A DNA stretch of 64,000 nt from the NCBI GenBank assembly GCA_029706075.1, contig JAINUG010000086.1, forward strand, positions 1,735,060 through 1,799,059, given 5' to 3'. The position numbers were made by a program, and so were the translations under genes. Origin of the DNA: Aldrovandia affinis (Eukaryota; Chordata; Actinopteri; Notacanthiformes; Halosauridae). The first letter of the stretch is position 1, and each line of letters opens with the position of its first letter. Shown piece by piece: positions 53,125 through 64,000 of this stretch. Under the pieces are notes generated by a model. The model saw only the letters and a program-made list of their open reading frames with translations. It made no database searches and was not told the origin of the DNA.

Positions 53125-54280
53125 AAACACACAAAGGAGTCAGGGAAAAAAAAAAAGAGAAAAAAGTTGCAATTCTTCACCGTCACTGCGCTTTCAGTAG
53201 CAAAGACAAAGGCAACGAGTAGTTATCGCCCTGGATAATTTAACAGGAATCGTCGAGAGCGATCGCTAAACGTGAAATATGACCTCGTTCCGTAGACTGC
53301 GAGCACGTCTTGAGAGAAGATGGGCAAGGTGCGCAGCACAAAGCCTGACTGTAATTCATCTGTTATTTGGCAGACTGCTGAGGAGAGGAGAGGAAGACTC
53401 TGCGGGAAAACAAAGAGCAACATTGAGAGCTGTGCCGCTGAGGACAAACTAACCGTGAGTGATGAAAGTGCTCTTCTCCGATTCGTTTCAACGGCACCAA
53501 AGTTGAGCAAAAAAAATCTCACATCTCACAGATGAAGGCACCGGTTTACAAAGCACACTGAATGAATATTGTTCCTTTCCCCCAGCCAATGCTTGTTGAC
53601 ATTGATATCAATAATGAACGAGGTTGTAGCTGTTGATGGAGAATGCAACGGATTCTTCACCAGCCTCATGTAGCAACGCCCCATGTTAAAGATTGCTTCT
53701 GAATGAATTCTCTTACTCTCATGGCAGATTGTAGGATTTCGCTTCTTTGTGAAGAATCTATTAGATGGTCTGACACTGATTTTGGTACACCACACAGCGG
53801 CAGCTTTGCTGTTTTCTATTCAACATATAAAGCATCACAGGCATAAAAGTGACACTTCCTGTAGTAGTAGATGGATGAATCTAGAGGATTCATAGTGGAA
53901 TTCCCATACACCATGCACAGTGGCTACTTCTTTGATTTCGCAGAACAGAATGGCAAACTGGACTGGCATCTGGATGGGACTCAAACAGAACAAAAAAAAC
54001 AGCACTTTGGTGGAAAAGCTAATAAGTCTCTTTGCCCGTGTTTGTCAATTCATATGCTTCAATGTTTTGCCCTTTGATGTTTATTTTTAAAGGCGTTCAA
54101 ATTCGAGGCACTGTTTGTGTCTATAATGGTTCGGAGACAGAGGAGAGAAGCACTGACTGCAGAGTGGGTGGAGTCAGTTGTTGGGGGGGGGGTGTTGGGA
54201 CTGGGGGGCGGGAGTAATGAGGCCAGAGGCGAGGGCTACACCGTGACTGTGAAATGACAGGAAGTGGGGGGGTTAATCGT
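53125..54280. other. Non-coding spacer
   Basis: Unique DNA with a G-run at 54183-54193. No exon or mobile element recognised. Confidence 0.35.
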
Positions 54281-54339
54281 CACGTTTTCAGGGACAGAAA
54301 GAGAGGTAGGCTCCTTTAATTGAGTGTGAGAGCAGCTGG

Positions 54340-54770
54340 GTATTCCGAGCCATTTCCCTCCCGGCAGCACAAGAGCGGCCGTCTCCATATCTTCCCCGGG
54401 CCTTAATCGCTCCCACCTCCCGCCTTTCCCAGGGCCCTGCCGAGTATTGTTTTACGGTTAATTTCGTTAGCCCTAACGAGATTTTGCTAATTAAATCTCT
54501 TCCTGGCTGGAAACCCTCTCTCTCCTGTCGGGCAGAGTGATTGTTTGTAGATCTTTTTAGACAAATAAACATTTTCATTCCAAAGCCCGTGGGGAGAGAG
54601 GATCGAAGGGAGGCCACGGCTGGGCTAATGCTTGCCGCTCCTCCCATTTCACAGATAGCAGCCTGCTGCCATTTACCATAGCCCTCGGGTGTTCACCTCC
54701 AATATTGCCAGTGATATTAAGCCGCCATCCATACCGGCTCCCACTGTCTCCCCTTAAAGACTTTTTTTTT
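54340..54770. promoter_or_regulatory. Candidate conserved non-coding element
   Basis: Unique block with dense homeodomain-like cores (GGTTAATTTCGTTAG at about 54457 and TTTTGCTAATTAAATC at about 54482) and CT-rich segments, no repeat features and no coding frame. The composition resembles enhancers found in introns of developmental transcription-factor genes. Conservation is inferred, not measured. Confidence 0.35.
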
Positions 54771-54859
54771 GGAAGCTATGTGATGATAAAGTCTCCTATA
54801 AGCCTTGTTAGTGACTCCCTCATCCCACACAATGTCTTCCCATTTCCCTGTCCTCAATA

Positions 54860-55015
54860 AGCGATCAATGTCCACCACACTAAAATCCCGATAAACATCA
54901 CACAGCTTTCTGTGAATCCGTATCTGACAAAAGCTGATAAGGGAATCTACTCTGGACTGGCATGCCTTTAATTACAATGCCCTCGAGGATTGCCACGGAG
55001 ATAAATTACATTCTA
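54860..55015. promoter_or_regulatory. Candidate conserved non-coding element
   Basis: Contains GCGATCAATGTCC, a TGACAAAAGCTGATAAG stretch resembling MEIS/PBX sites, and TTTAATTACAATG. Unique and non-coding. Function inferred from composition. Confidence 0.3.
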
Positions 55016-56785
55016 TTACTTAAAGTATATCAGAATAACTCTTTGTGGGCACCATTTTGTATATGTTAAGAAGCGTAATCTGCAGTGTTGTAAAACAGAA
55101 AGAATATTTGATTTCATGCTTTTTAGTATACATTTGCATAGTAACATCAATGTAGTATTTTTGTAAAAATATTTACTGATAGACTATTTTAATGTAATGC
55201 GCGGACAATGTAGGCTGTTGGTATCTTGAGGACTTCGAGGCTGTGGTGGCCTTCACTATAAAAGCGGTGCTGTGTTGACAGCAACGAGTGGCCCTTCCAT
55301 TGTGGGGGAGACTCTCAGGAGACTCGCACGCTATTGTGGGAGCTGATCTCCCCGTTTCCTGCTCGGAGGGTGAATACCCACTGCGAGGGCCACAACTTCC
55401 CTTGTCCTCTCCCTGCCCGCTGCTGGGGAATTGTGGGAAATATGCCCTGTCCTCTGAAGTGCCCCTCCACCCCCACCCCCGACAGCCCCGGCTCTGATCA
55501 GGTTTCGTCCACCTGTTGCATGGCTTAGGAGGGGAGGAGGGAGGAAAGATGACTGGGTGTCTGGTACCCCCCCCCTCACAAAATAGAAAAAAATCAAGAG
55601 CATTTCAAGTCTCCTTTTTTTTATTCCTTTTTCCTCCATCAGTAACTTTTATACAAATACCAGTCTTTGATATGTTCTTAGGTATTCAAAAATAATATTA
55701 TCTGGAAGTAACCAGTCTCCAGCACTGCCATCTTAGGTGAACTTCTGTCAATTGAGTTGCTAGTCACACACAGCAGCACTTGCTGGCCTTGTTATCGGGT
55801 GGTTTGACACAATTTGCAAAACGTACGGGATACCTTAAACAATTTGCACTGGGTCCATCACTTATAATTAGATGGGTGGGGCTGGTTGGGGGGGGGGGAT
55901 TTTTAATTGAATAAAATCCCAGCCTTGCCTTTGTTTCTAGTTTGGCTCTGTCTCTGTTGGTTTTGCCTATAATACATTTAATTATGAAAATCTGTTTTGA
56001 TCACTGAAAAAAACATTTTCCATACAGCATTAAGATTAAAGATTGAATATTGCTATGAATATTAATTTAGCAATACCTATTTGTATCAAACATATCAATC
56101 AGTTCAGCAATCATAACTCAGCTGGGTGGGGTGAGGGGCATTTAAGTATAGCTTTTCAATTAATCTCTTTAAGCATGTAAGAAAGAGATTTTTAATTGAA
56201 GAATGATTGGTTCTTTGCTAATCATGTATTGGCACTAGTTATTGATAACTGTTTCTTTAATAGCAGAGGTCAATGTCTGTAGGAACATACAGTACAACTG
56301 ACTTATTTATGGTATGGCCTCAACATAATTGTATTTCTTTTTAAAATAATAAAAATATTATTGGTTCTAATTGTTTTCACAAATAATAGAAGCCTGATTC
56401 ACCTGATTCAAATATCCTTCCAACCTCTGTCTTCTGGTGTTCATAACGTTATAATATAATGTTCATTAACTCAGTCCTTAACTTTGAGTGGTGAACTTAA
56501 GAAGATTTAAAATTGTGTTTTTGTTCAACACAGGCACAGCTGAACTCTAAAACAACATCTATGCAAGAAATTCAAAAAAGTTAAACTTTCTTACATTTCT
56601 TACAGCCTTCTCAAAAAAGTACATTTTGGTTATATTGAATAGGATTTTAGTTTGATATAATAATAATAATTTTTGTTTCCCAGCACCCCCTGCTCAAAGC
56701 TTCAACCCAGCAACCCCCACCCTCGCCCCCCCGTCCCCATCTCCTCATTCAGTCTTTACCTCACCAAACACAATTCTAATTATGT
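55015..56785. other. Non-coding spacer
   Basis: AT-rich with C/G homopolymer runs. Contains a GC-richer part at 55270-55560 without coding evidence. Confidence 0.35.
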
Positions 56786-56789
56786 TGAT

Positions 56790-57020
56790 TTAGCTTAGCA
56801 GCCCCCCTCCCGTCTCAATGGAAGCTTATTAGTTTGAATATTTTTATTTATTCCCATTTCTTGGAGTCCCTGTCGGCATTTCCAATTACTCTCGCCGCTC
56901 GGCTGTAATTGCCTCCATGCTAATGGCCGCCAGACAATCGTGCTAAATGAGGTGAGGCCGAGAGGCTGCGCGCCCGACTTCATTAGGAGCTAATGGGATT
57001 TTATTGGGCGACTGAAGACC
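56790..57020. promoter_or_regulatory. Candidate conserved non-coding element
   Basis: Unique block with TTCCAATTACTCTCGCC, GGCTGTAATTGCC, CATGCTAATGGCCGCC, AATCGTGCTAAATGAGG and CATTAGGAGCTAATGGGATT, that is five or more ATTA/TAAT cores within 200 bp in a GC-balanced context. It is the strongest enhancer-like block by eye. Confidence 0.4.
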
Positions 57021-58855
57021 CAGCTCATCAAAAAGGAAGATGGAGAGAAAACAATACAGATGGGGGTAGGAACCAAGGAGGGCTTTCTATGGGCTGCCAT
57101 TTTTATTATTTTATTTTATCGTATTTTATTTAATTTTATTTTATATACGTAATGAACACACAACAAAACTCTCACAGAATCCAATCACATAACCATGATG
57201 AACTCGCTCAGGATAAGACTGCAATTTAACGGCCTCTTTTCAATCTCCCCATTATGCACTGCATTAATATTTTATTTATTTATTATTTTGTTTTTTTACA
57301 CATGCTACATTTGTCATTAATTTCAAATTAATTAATTTCATAATTCTGTGGAAAAAACGAACAAAACAGCAAAAAAAAACAAATGCTTAAATGTGTTACT
57401 CAAAGTTATTTGATTGAATACAGTTGTATTGATTCTTGTCTCAATTGAGCCATGTCCGTATGGTACAGTTAAAAGGTGGCTAACTTTTAAAAAAATCCAT
57501 CATTTTGTAAGCACAAATGATTTTAGAACACAGTTTGTCTCAAGATAGAAAAGTTATTTTTCAACAATTCAGCATTTTTCTTTGACATATTTTGTCTTCT
57601 GGATAGGGCCACTTTAATTGTTCATTGCACTTCAATGTAGATTGATTTCAAAAGCATGTTTTACGTAAATTAGGTCTTTACCACAGAACTGCTATTTGGT
57701 ATATTGTTTCATACCTAGTAAGAGTAGTAAGGTCATTGTTGGCATTCTGGCTCTCATGTTGCAAATAGGTTCTGGTTCCCCAGACACAAACTCTATCAAC
57801 TCTATCATTATGCTGATGATGCAAATTGAATACACCTCTCAGCACATCAGGGAAGGGTTTGCTTTTTATTGTAAAATAAATACTATGTTGAGATTTCTGC
57901 CCGTGCTCTTAAACTCTAGGCTTTTGAAAATGTCAGTTATTGGAAAATATGAATTTTAGTCCGCAATGCCACTACTACTAGTTGATTTTGAGTTTTCTAT
58001 TAGATGCTTTCTTGACATTAATGTCAGATGATTTTAAAAAACGCATTCATTTGTGGGATATGTGTAGTGTACAGAAGTAGTAAAAATTGTCATCCTTCCA
58101 CAAAGGCTTCATAGTCTATTAGCTTTGCCCCTCAAGAATTCACTGAGGAATATTAAGTGTGCTTTGAAATCTTTGAGCAATTTTTGAACAGATGGGATTA
58201 AGGTGTTTTGTTGCAAAGAAGCATAACAAGGAGAACATTCTGTGAGAACACAGCTTGGGGAATCACAATGAAATCCACTTTGATTCTCTTTCAGGGGTTT
58301 ATTCTGAAAGAGAATCTAAGTACACTTCTTTGTGTTATAAAGCACTTATCGATACACATTCATTCCATTTTCAGACTGAATGCTTATTGAAAAGGCCGTT
58401 ATTGACTGGTTTCATTCTGTGCAGGGGTAATGTTACCCTCACCCCCACCGGATGAGAAGGGTGCAATTGTCAAACCGCATCCCACGGTTCCAGAGCACTA
58501 GAGTAAGTGTGTGATTCCGTTTCCATAATTCAGCTTTCTCTAATACGTGGAGGACGATTGTGACGTGCGGGTGTATCTGGAGCAATCCGTGTTCGCAGGG
58601 CATTGAGGTTGGGCCTACACCTGAGGTCACTGGAAAAGTCTTTCTGGCCCACAGCTCGAATATCAGCCCCATCTAGTGTGTCCCTCTCCCTGCCTCGGTT
58701 TCTACTATTATTACTGCTCTTCATCTTTGCCGCGTTTCTGTCTAGAGTTCCCCTGCCTGTGCGGGCGGGCAGTGCCCCTGTTCACAAGCGCCCACCTCGG
58801 AGGGACCCGGGACGCGACGGCGGCGGCCTTTTAGGAATCGTTAGATTAGGAAAAG
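57020..58855. other. Non-coding spacer
   Basis: AT-rich, with a TTTTATTTTA-type run at 57104-57145. No gene recognised. Confidence 0.35.
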
Positions 58856-58869
58856 TTGTCATCGCTCAC

Positions 58870-59090
58870 ACTTGAATTCCTCCCCGCGACCTGAGCGCAG
58901 ACACGGTCTGCTTGCCGTTTGATTCTGCTCGATGGCCTCGTTGGCACGCCGGCCGCGGGGTCCTGCCAAAAGCCATTACATGCGGCATAAAGTAAAGTTT
59001 CCACCTGCGGGAGGAATTATAAGGGATCTCTTGCAGACACTGGAGGAGAAATCGGTTTCGGATCTGACTCAAAGACTAAATGGCTACAGT
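58870..59090. promoter_or_regulatory. Candidate conserved non-coding element
   Basis: Unique GC-balanced block containing GGCCTCGTTGGCACGCC, AAAAGCCATTACATG and GAGGAATTATAAGGG. Open frames on both strands (61 and 68 codons) are too short and domainless. The regulatory role is inferred. Confidence 0.3.
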
Positions 59091-59094
59091 ATTG

Positions 59095-60785
59095 AGGGAT
59101 CCTTTTACAAAGCTTAGTGATCAGAAAAACAGGCCGGTGATGGTCTGAAGCAGAATGAATCATATTATCCAGACTGGAAATGGCTCGATGTCATGGAGCC
59201 ATTCCTTATTTTGCCATTGACTTGGCACCGGTTCAGCAACATGAGTGGATTATTCTATCCCTATAATATAGACTTCCAATTCATATCTGTTCTTTTTGTT
59301 TGGCATTCACCTTTAATAGACAGATATATATATATATGCCATTTATATATATCCCATGGACTGTGGCATATGTATAAATGTATAAAAATAATTAGACAGT
59401 CCATATATTATGGACGGTGTAGTTCTCATCTTCTAGTTTTATGTTTAAAGGCAGCGCTATCCTTCTTTAAATAGGTGTGTTTCTATTATTTTTAATCATC
59501 TGATGTTGGAAAATGGTAAATATAGGTATGTTTGTGTTGATAAGTGTATTTAGGTGAAAAGGAAATTCATGGCAACACATGAATTTATAAACTCTGAAAA
59601 GCATTCAATTTATATTTTCCCCCAAAAAAACTCTGCTGGGGAATTTTAAAGCCTTGCCCAGGTACATGCCCTGGTATAGGTCTGATGAACGGCTGTTTTA
59701 TTCTTGCCTATGTTCAGTTTGTGCGCCTGCGCCTACGTGTGTTGTGGAGGGTGGCCGTAGGCCCTCATCAAAGCCTGGTCTCGGAGTAACAGCTGTACTG
59801 CAGCTGCCAGTGGCTCATGCTGGGGAAGAGCAGCGCAACCCTCCAGGGTCAGAGCTGTGGTATGTCGGTTTCCGTGGCAACCGGCGGAGGGTCTGCACTC
59901 TCAGAACAATCCTGCTACTCAGCACGGGACTCTGTGCTCTGAGCTCAACGCAGGGGAATGTGGCACTCTCTCCCCTAACGGGGGAAAAGAGAGAGTGAGA
60001 GAGAGAGAGGGAGTTGGAGGATGGAGAGAGGCCGGCATTGGCCTGACAAAACAGCAGTTGTCATGTAAACCCCCTCTGCCCTGTTCCATTCACCCCCTTC
60101 ACCTCCACGTTCCCCACTGGGAGGCCTCTTGAGTCAACCTTATCTCCAGACTGCAGAACTGGCCAGCATTTTTTGGGGAGTAAAAGTGATTTAATGGACT
60201 TCTCTTCCTTATATGGTGCTTTGTTGTGTCCGCTTTCTCCCAGCGAACGGACCGCACATTGCCTAGAAATCTGCTGGATTGGGCCAAATGACTTTTAAGA
60301 TAGGGAATGACTTGAGTTATAATCTAGTTCTTTGGAAGCAGTTTTGTGAATATGTATAAAAGACACATATTTTATCTTTTCACAAAATAGTTGCCATTTC
60401 TGTGTCAAGGAACGAGAGAACTTGGCACTGGATGAGATTGTATCTGTTTATTGAGAATTTAAGTTATAGCAGTATTGTTTTTACGCATTTATTACTGTTA
60501 CTCAGTCACAACGTATAAAGCAACAGCAAGAAGAAGCTCATGTCAACTAAGAAAATCTGTTTATAAGAAGGGATCCATCAGCTCTTGTCTCACATAGTAA
60601 GAGTGAATAAATACCCCAGTGACTCCAGTCCTTCTGTGCAGCACTTTTAGTGCGTGTGTGTCTTATATCCCTTTGGGAGAAATACATCAGAAAGGTGAAT
60701 ATTTATCAAGCAATAAGGAACAGTATAGAATGTTCTACATTTGCAAATGTTGCTAAAAATGTTGTAAAATAAAATGTTGCTATTC
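59095..60785. other. Non-coding spacer
   Basis: TATATA run at 59324-59337. Short open frames at 59654-60132 lack splice or domain evidence. Confidence 0.35.
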
Positions 60786-60792
60786 CTGTGTG

Positions 60793-60940
60793 GTTCTGTG
60801 TGGCTCAGTTGGTAGAGCACGGTGTTGGCAACGCTTAGGTTGTGGGTTCAATTCCCACTGGGACCACATATACTGAAAAATGTATGCATTCAATACTGTA
60901 AGTTGCTTTGAATAAAAGCGTCTGCTAAATGGCATATATT
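60793..60940 (+). repeat. tRNA-derived SINE, full-length
   Basis: tRNA-like head with box A TGGCTCAGTTGG (60801-60812) and box B GGTTCAATTCC (60845-60855), then the linker ACATATACTGAAAAATGTAT and the tail TGTAAGTTGCTTTGAATAAA-AGCGTCTGCTAAATGG. Same family as the minus-strand copy at 23126-23262. It is not a functional tRNA gene: it lacks a proper acceptor pairing and runs into the SINE body. Confidence 0.88.
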
Positions 60941-60944
60941 ATTA

Positions 60945-61245
60945 TATTATGCTAAATGGTTTACCTCAAAAGGGGGCAAAATGTACACCTTCTATCAATT
61001 ACTTATGCTTTGTAAACACACAAAATTTCACAAACTTCAATAAATGAGAGTCAAATAAATGTTTGGGGGAAAATAAAAAAATAAAATATGAAATAAGATG
61101 TCCAAACTAAGATGCACATGCAAGTATTTTGTCCAAACTGTGAGTGAAATAGAGACAGAAGGGGGGATGCACTGGCGGTTTCCATGGAAACAGGACTGCT
61201 GTGGAAAGGTCACTAGGCAGAGGCAGCCTCAGGAAGGCTGCCGGA
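60945..61245. other. Non-coding spacer
   Basis: AT-rich, nothing recognised. Confidence 0.35.
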
Positions 61246-61249
61246 GGAT

Positions 61250-61640
61250 TATTGGGGATTTGACGATGAGTAAAAATCATTTTATTTTCCTTTTATTTTC
61301 TGATGAGGGGGTGGACGATGATGAAAACGCGGAAATAATTTAAATAGAGCAGTCGCGTCGCTCTAAAACGGCAAGGACTCGTTTCCTTTTTTTTTTTTTT
61401 TACCGCTCTTTCTTTTTTTGAAGTAGAATTAAAAAGAGTGAAAGTGGCCGGCGACGCTTGGGCTCGGCTTTGTGCTCGCCGCTGATACGCACTCGGCTGC
61501 CCCCTCAATCGCTCCCGCTTCCGTTCTATCCCCTCCCTCTCAAGTCAGTTTAATTAAGTCAGTCTCGCTGGCATGGCTGGCAGAGATAATTGGAGTGGGG
61601 TTTGGATGCCATTCACTGTAAATGTCGCCCGTCTTTCTTT
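61250..61640. promoter_or_regulatory. Candidate conserved non-coding element
   Basis: Unique block including GGAAATAATTTAAATAG, CAGTTTAATTAAGTCAG and GAGATAATTGGAGTGGGG, interrupted by a T-run at 61385-61401. No coding evidence. Confidence 0.3.
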
Positions 61641-62420
61641 TATTTTTTCCTCATCTTTTGTGTTCACACCCCCATGTCTTTTCTCTCATTTTTTCCCTAA
61701 ACGAAAAATATGTCCTAACATCGTATGTAGGATATTGTTGTCCGCACATTATCAAATTAGGTAAACATTATATCACTTGCAATAACGGAGGTTTGAGGAG
61801 ACACGGATATGAAACGACTTTATATATGGTGTCAGTTTCCTGCAGAGTAGACCTGCTATCCGTAAGGGGTCAAAGCGTCTATGGTTCCAGGTTGGCAGCT
61901 CATTGTCACTTGGTAGTATGGCAAGATGTTGGGTGGTGATATTCCCTGTCCCTCTGTAAAATACACCCATGTCAGGAGTATTCAATATAGATGGGTGGAG
62001 CCATGGCAAGGGAACCAAATTTGTGTCCAAGGTAGCAGATTTAAATCTGTTGTAAGGCATTGCCATGTAAGGGACTTAACCTCAATTTCTTCTGTAAATA
62101 TTCAGCTGTATAAATGAGTAATGTGTAACATGTGCCCGCTGTCACCTTAGATAGAGGCAGTAGCCCACACAAACAGATAGTGAAAATTTAATGGAATAAA
62201 CACCTAGTAGTGTATTCTGTTGAAAAGGAACAGTTTGACTTTGTGCTATAGCATCTGTCCATGAGTTACCACCCTGACACAAGTTACAAACAATTATGCA
62301 AACACATATGCCACTAACACTTAGATAGAAATAGAAAACAGACTTGGAGAATATGTTGTACAAACATTTATGCTACATGTAAATACATACTGTCATATGG
62401 ATTTTTTTTACAACAGAACC
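61640..62420. other. Non-coding spacer
   Basis: Nothing recognised. Short open frames on both strands overlap without domains. Confidence 0.35.
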
Positions 62421-62422
62421 CT

Positions 62423-62424
<2 letters not shown>

Positions 62425-62498
<74 letters not shown>
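62425..62498. repeat. (CA)37 microsatellite
   Basis: Uninterrupted CA tract directly before the minisatellite. Confidence 0.97.
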
Positions 62499-62501
<3 letters not shown>

Positions 62502-62885
62502 TAAATGGATCTTCTTAATACAGCGTACCACACAAATACATACACACACCTAACATGGATGTTTGTACTGCAGAAAACCACCCTCCCTCACACACCCCCC
62601 CACACACACACCTTAAATGTATCTTCTTATTACAGCGTACCACACAAATACATACACACACCTAACATGGATGTTTGTACTGCAGAAAACCACCCTCCCT
62701 CACACACCCCCCACACACACACCTTAAATGTATCTTCTTATTACAGCGTACCACACAAATACATACACACACCTCACATGGATGTTTGTACTGCAGAAAA
62801 CCATCCTCCCTCACACACACGCACACACACCCACACACGCGCACACACCCACCCACCCACGCGCACACACACACACAGAGACACA
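62499..62885. repeat. Minisatellite, 111-112-bp unit, three copies
   Basis: Units start at 62499, 62611 and 62722 with CCTTAAATG(G/T)ATCTTCTTA and contain ACAGCGTACCACACAAATAC, ATGGATGTTTGTACTGCAGA and ACCCTCCCTCACACAC. The first two are nearly identical. The third degenerates into CA/CG-rich text to about 62885. Cys/Val- or His/Thr-rich open frames of up to 158 codons here are artefacts. Confidence 0.95.
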
Positions 62886-64000
62886 CATAAGTGCACTGCA
62901 TGAGGGACATGCCACCTATGTAGACACACACAGCACACACAGGGTACAAACAGGACACACACCACAAATACGACAACACATGTACCAGCGGAAAGACATA
63001 AGCGCTTTCAACACCTTCACTCACTCCCTTGCTCTCTCTCTCCCTCTCTGTGAGTGTACGCCCCGAGCGCACACTGCGGTGGAATCTTTCACTGCGGGGG
63101 ACACAGGAGGGCCACGCGCGCCACTGTGTCACAGCCACGCTGTGGTCAAATGTGACTTAACCCTGCCGTAAACCCTTTGGCCTTCAGTGAAAAACATCCC
63201 CCTGACCGCAGATGCAGCGGACGGTTGAGGGGAAGGCTCAAATCATCGGAGGGGAAGGTTTCTCCGTCACGTCTCAAAACTGGCTCCTGCAATGGGTTGA
63301 GAAGGAAAACAAATAATTTCAAGGCAGAACACATGTACATCGTCACAATGTTGAAAGCTTAATCATGCTTTAAAAAAAAAGTAAAAACAGATGTGCATGC
63401 TATCACTGGGGTTTGGGAAAAAATATACATGTGTATATTCTGTTTCATTGACCAAAATTAGACACAGTGAAGCATTTTAGCATGCTTTAATGAACCTGAT
63501 TAAGATGAAGAAAAGGAAATGGTGTTGATTGTGACCAGTGAATTAGTCATTCATTTTCCAAGCAGTAAAAGTCCTGCAAAACTATGAGTTTTGAGCTATT
63601 TGCAAGTATTTTTAATTTTAATATGTTTTAATTATGTCCTGTAATGCTGTTGTTCACTGATGCTGAATTAGAGAAATGGTATTCTGAAATACACATTCTG
63701 GTATGTTTGAGCAATTTGATCTCCAGTTAAAATTTCTATGAATGTGTCACAGCATATTCATGTATCTCTTTTACTGGTGTGCAAAACACACACTGAGATA
63801 GGTATTTCCAAATTGTTCTTTGTCAAAAAGGTGTGTCATGTGATTGGAGCAGCCCTAGGTATTGTGCCATTTTTTGTGAGAATGGTTGATTTGTACAATT
63901 CGAATTATAACTCTTTACTTTTCCCCAAACTGTAAAAAAACGAAGTCTAGTGTTTTTATGAAGTTGACTAACTTTAATTTTAATGCGCACAATGCTTGTT
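62886..64000. other. Non-coding right edge
   Basis: CT-rich run at 63018-63049. No gene, exon or mobile element recognised to the window end. Confidence 0.35.

Noticed and set aside
60793-60866. Possible tRNA gene with boxes A and B
   Set aside because: Continues into a SINE linker and tail, and the same structure recurs at 23.1 kb. The acceptor stem does not close properly.
62499-62885. CRISPR-like repeat array
   Set aside because: Contiguous 111-bp units without unique spacers, in a vertebrate genome. It is a minisatellite.
62662-63138. 158-codon minus-strand open frame and its overlapping plus-strand frames
   Set aside because: Composed almost wholly of translated CA/TG repeats and the minisatellite. 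No domain.
13000-64000. PKNOX2 coding exons
   Set aside because: Looked for MEIS-domain and homeodomain text on both strands and saw none. Only the synteny argument remains.
1-64000. An undescribed multigene defence, biosynthetic or similar system
   Set aside because: The window has a single ordinary host gene, mobile elements and non-coding DNA. No gene cluster supports such a claim.

Overview
This is 64 kb of vertebrate nuclear DNA, almost certainly from a teleost fish. It has spliced exons with consensus GT/AG borders, long CA, GA and TA microsatellites, fish-type Tc1/mariner elements, tRNA-derived SINEs, an L2-type LINE and PIF/Harbinger-type elements. There are no operons, bacterial genes, rRNA genes or CRISPR arrays.

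Only one host protein-coding gene can be supported. It is tmem218, on the minus strand from about 12.4 kb down to about 1.7 kb. Its coding exons lie at 10671-10780, 7490-7592 and 2351-2485 and splice in frame to a 115-residue ciliary transition-zone membrane protein. A 5'-UTR exon boundary lies at 10844, and a ZNF143/SBS-like promoter motif lies at 12404-12423. In mammals tmem218 sits between SLC37A2 and PKNOX2. If that order holds here, the gene-poor 13-64 kb would be the promoter, 5' exons and introns of pknox2. I found no PKNOX2 coding exon, so this stays a hypothesis. GC-richer unique blocks with homeodomain-type sites at 54.3-55.0, 56.8-57.0, 58.9-59.1 and 61.3-61.6 kb look like conserved regulatory DNA.

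Most of the remainder is mobile DNA. The tmem218 introns carry a decayed Tc1 element (3.9-5.2 kb), a hAT/Charlie-like MITE (6.3-6.8 kb) and an ISL2EU-type element (9.43-10.54 kb) with perfect 28-bp inverted ends and remnants of a SWIM and a THAP exon. Next come a Tc1 relic (19.0-19.5 kb), a solo LTR (22.18-22.73 kb) and a SINE (23.1 kb). Three abutting Tc1/mariner copies (25.16-28.94 kb) follow, one containing a SINE with a 17-bp target duplication. From 31.6 to 39.3 kb a tandemly duplicated unique segment has one copy split by a DNA transposon, itself hit by a Harbinger element, and by an L2 LINE. Beyond it are a degenerate ~160-bp tandem array (39.8-40.3 kb), a second SINE copy (40.4-40.7 kb), a gag-only LTR retrotransposon with a MITE in its 3' LTR (41.30-44.74 kb), the best-preserved Tc1 element (47.78-49.34 kb), a tRNA-derived SINE (60.8 kb) and a 111-bp minisatellite next to a CA tract (62.4-62.9 kb).

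I saw no undescribed multigene system. The most informative structures are the nested insertions with readable empty sites, the promoter motif shared by tmem218 and the LTR element, the gag-only LTR element, and an inverted duplication flanking tmem218 exon 2.
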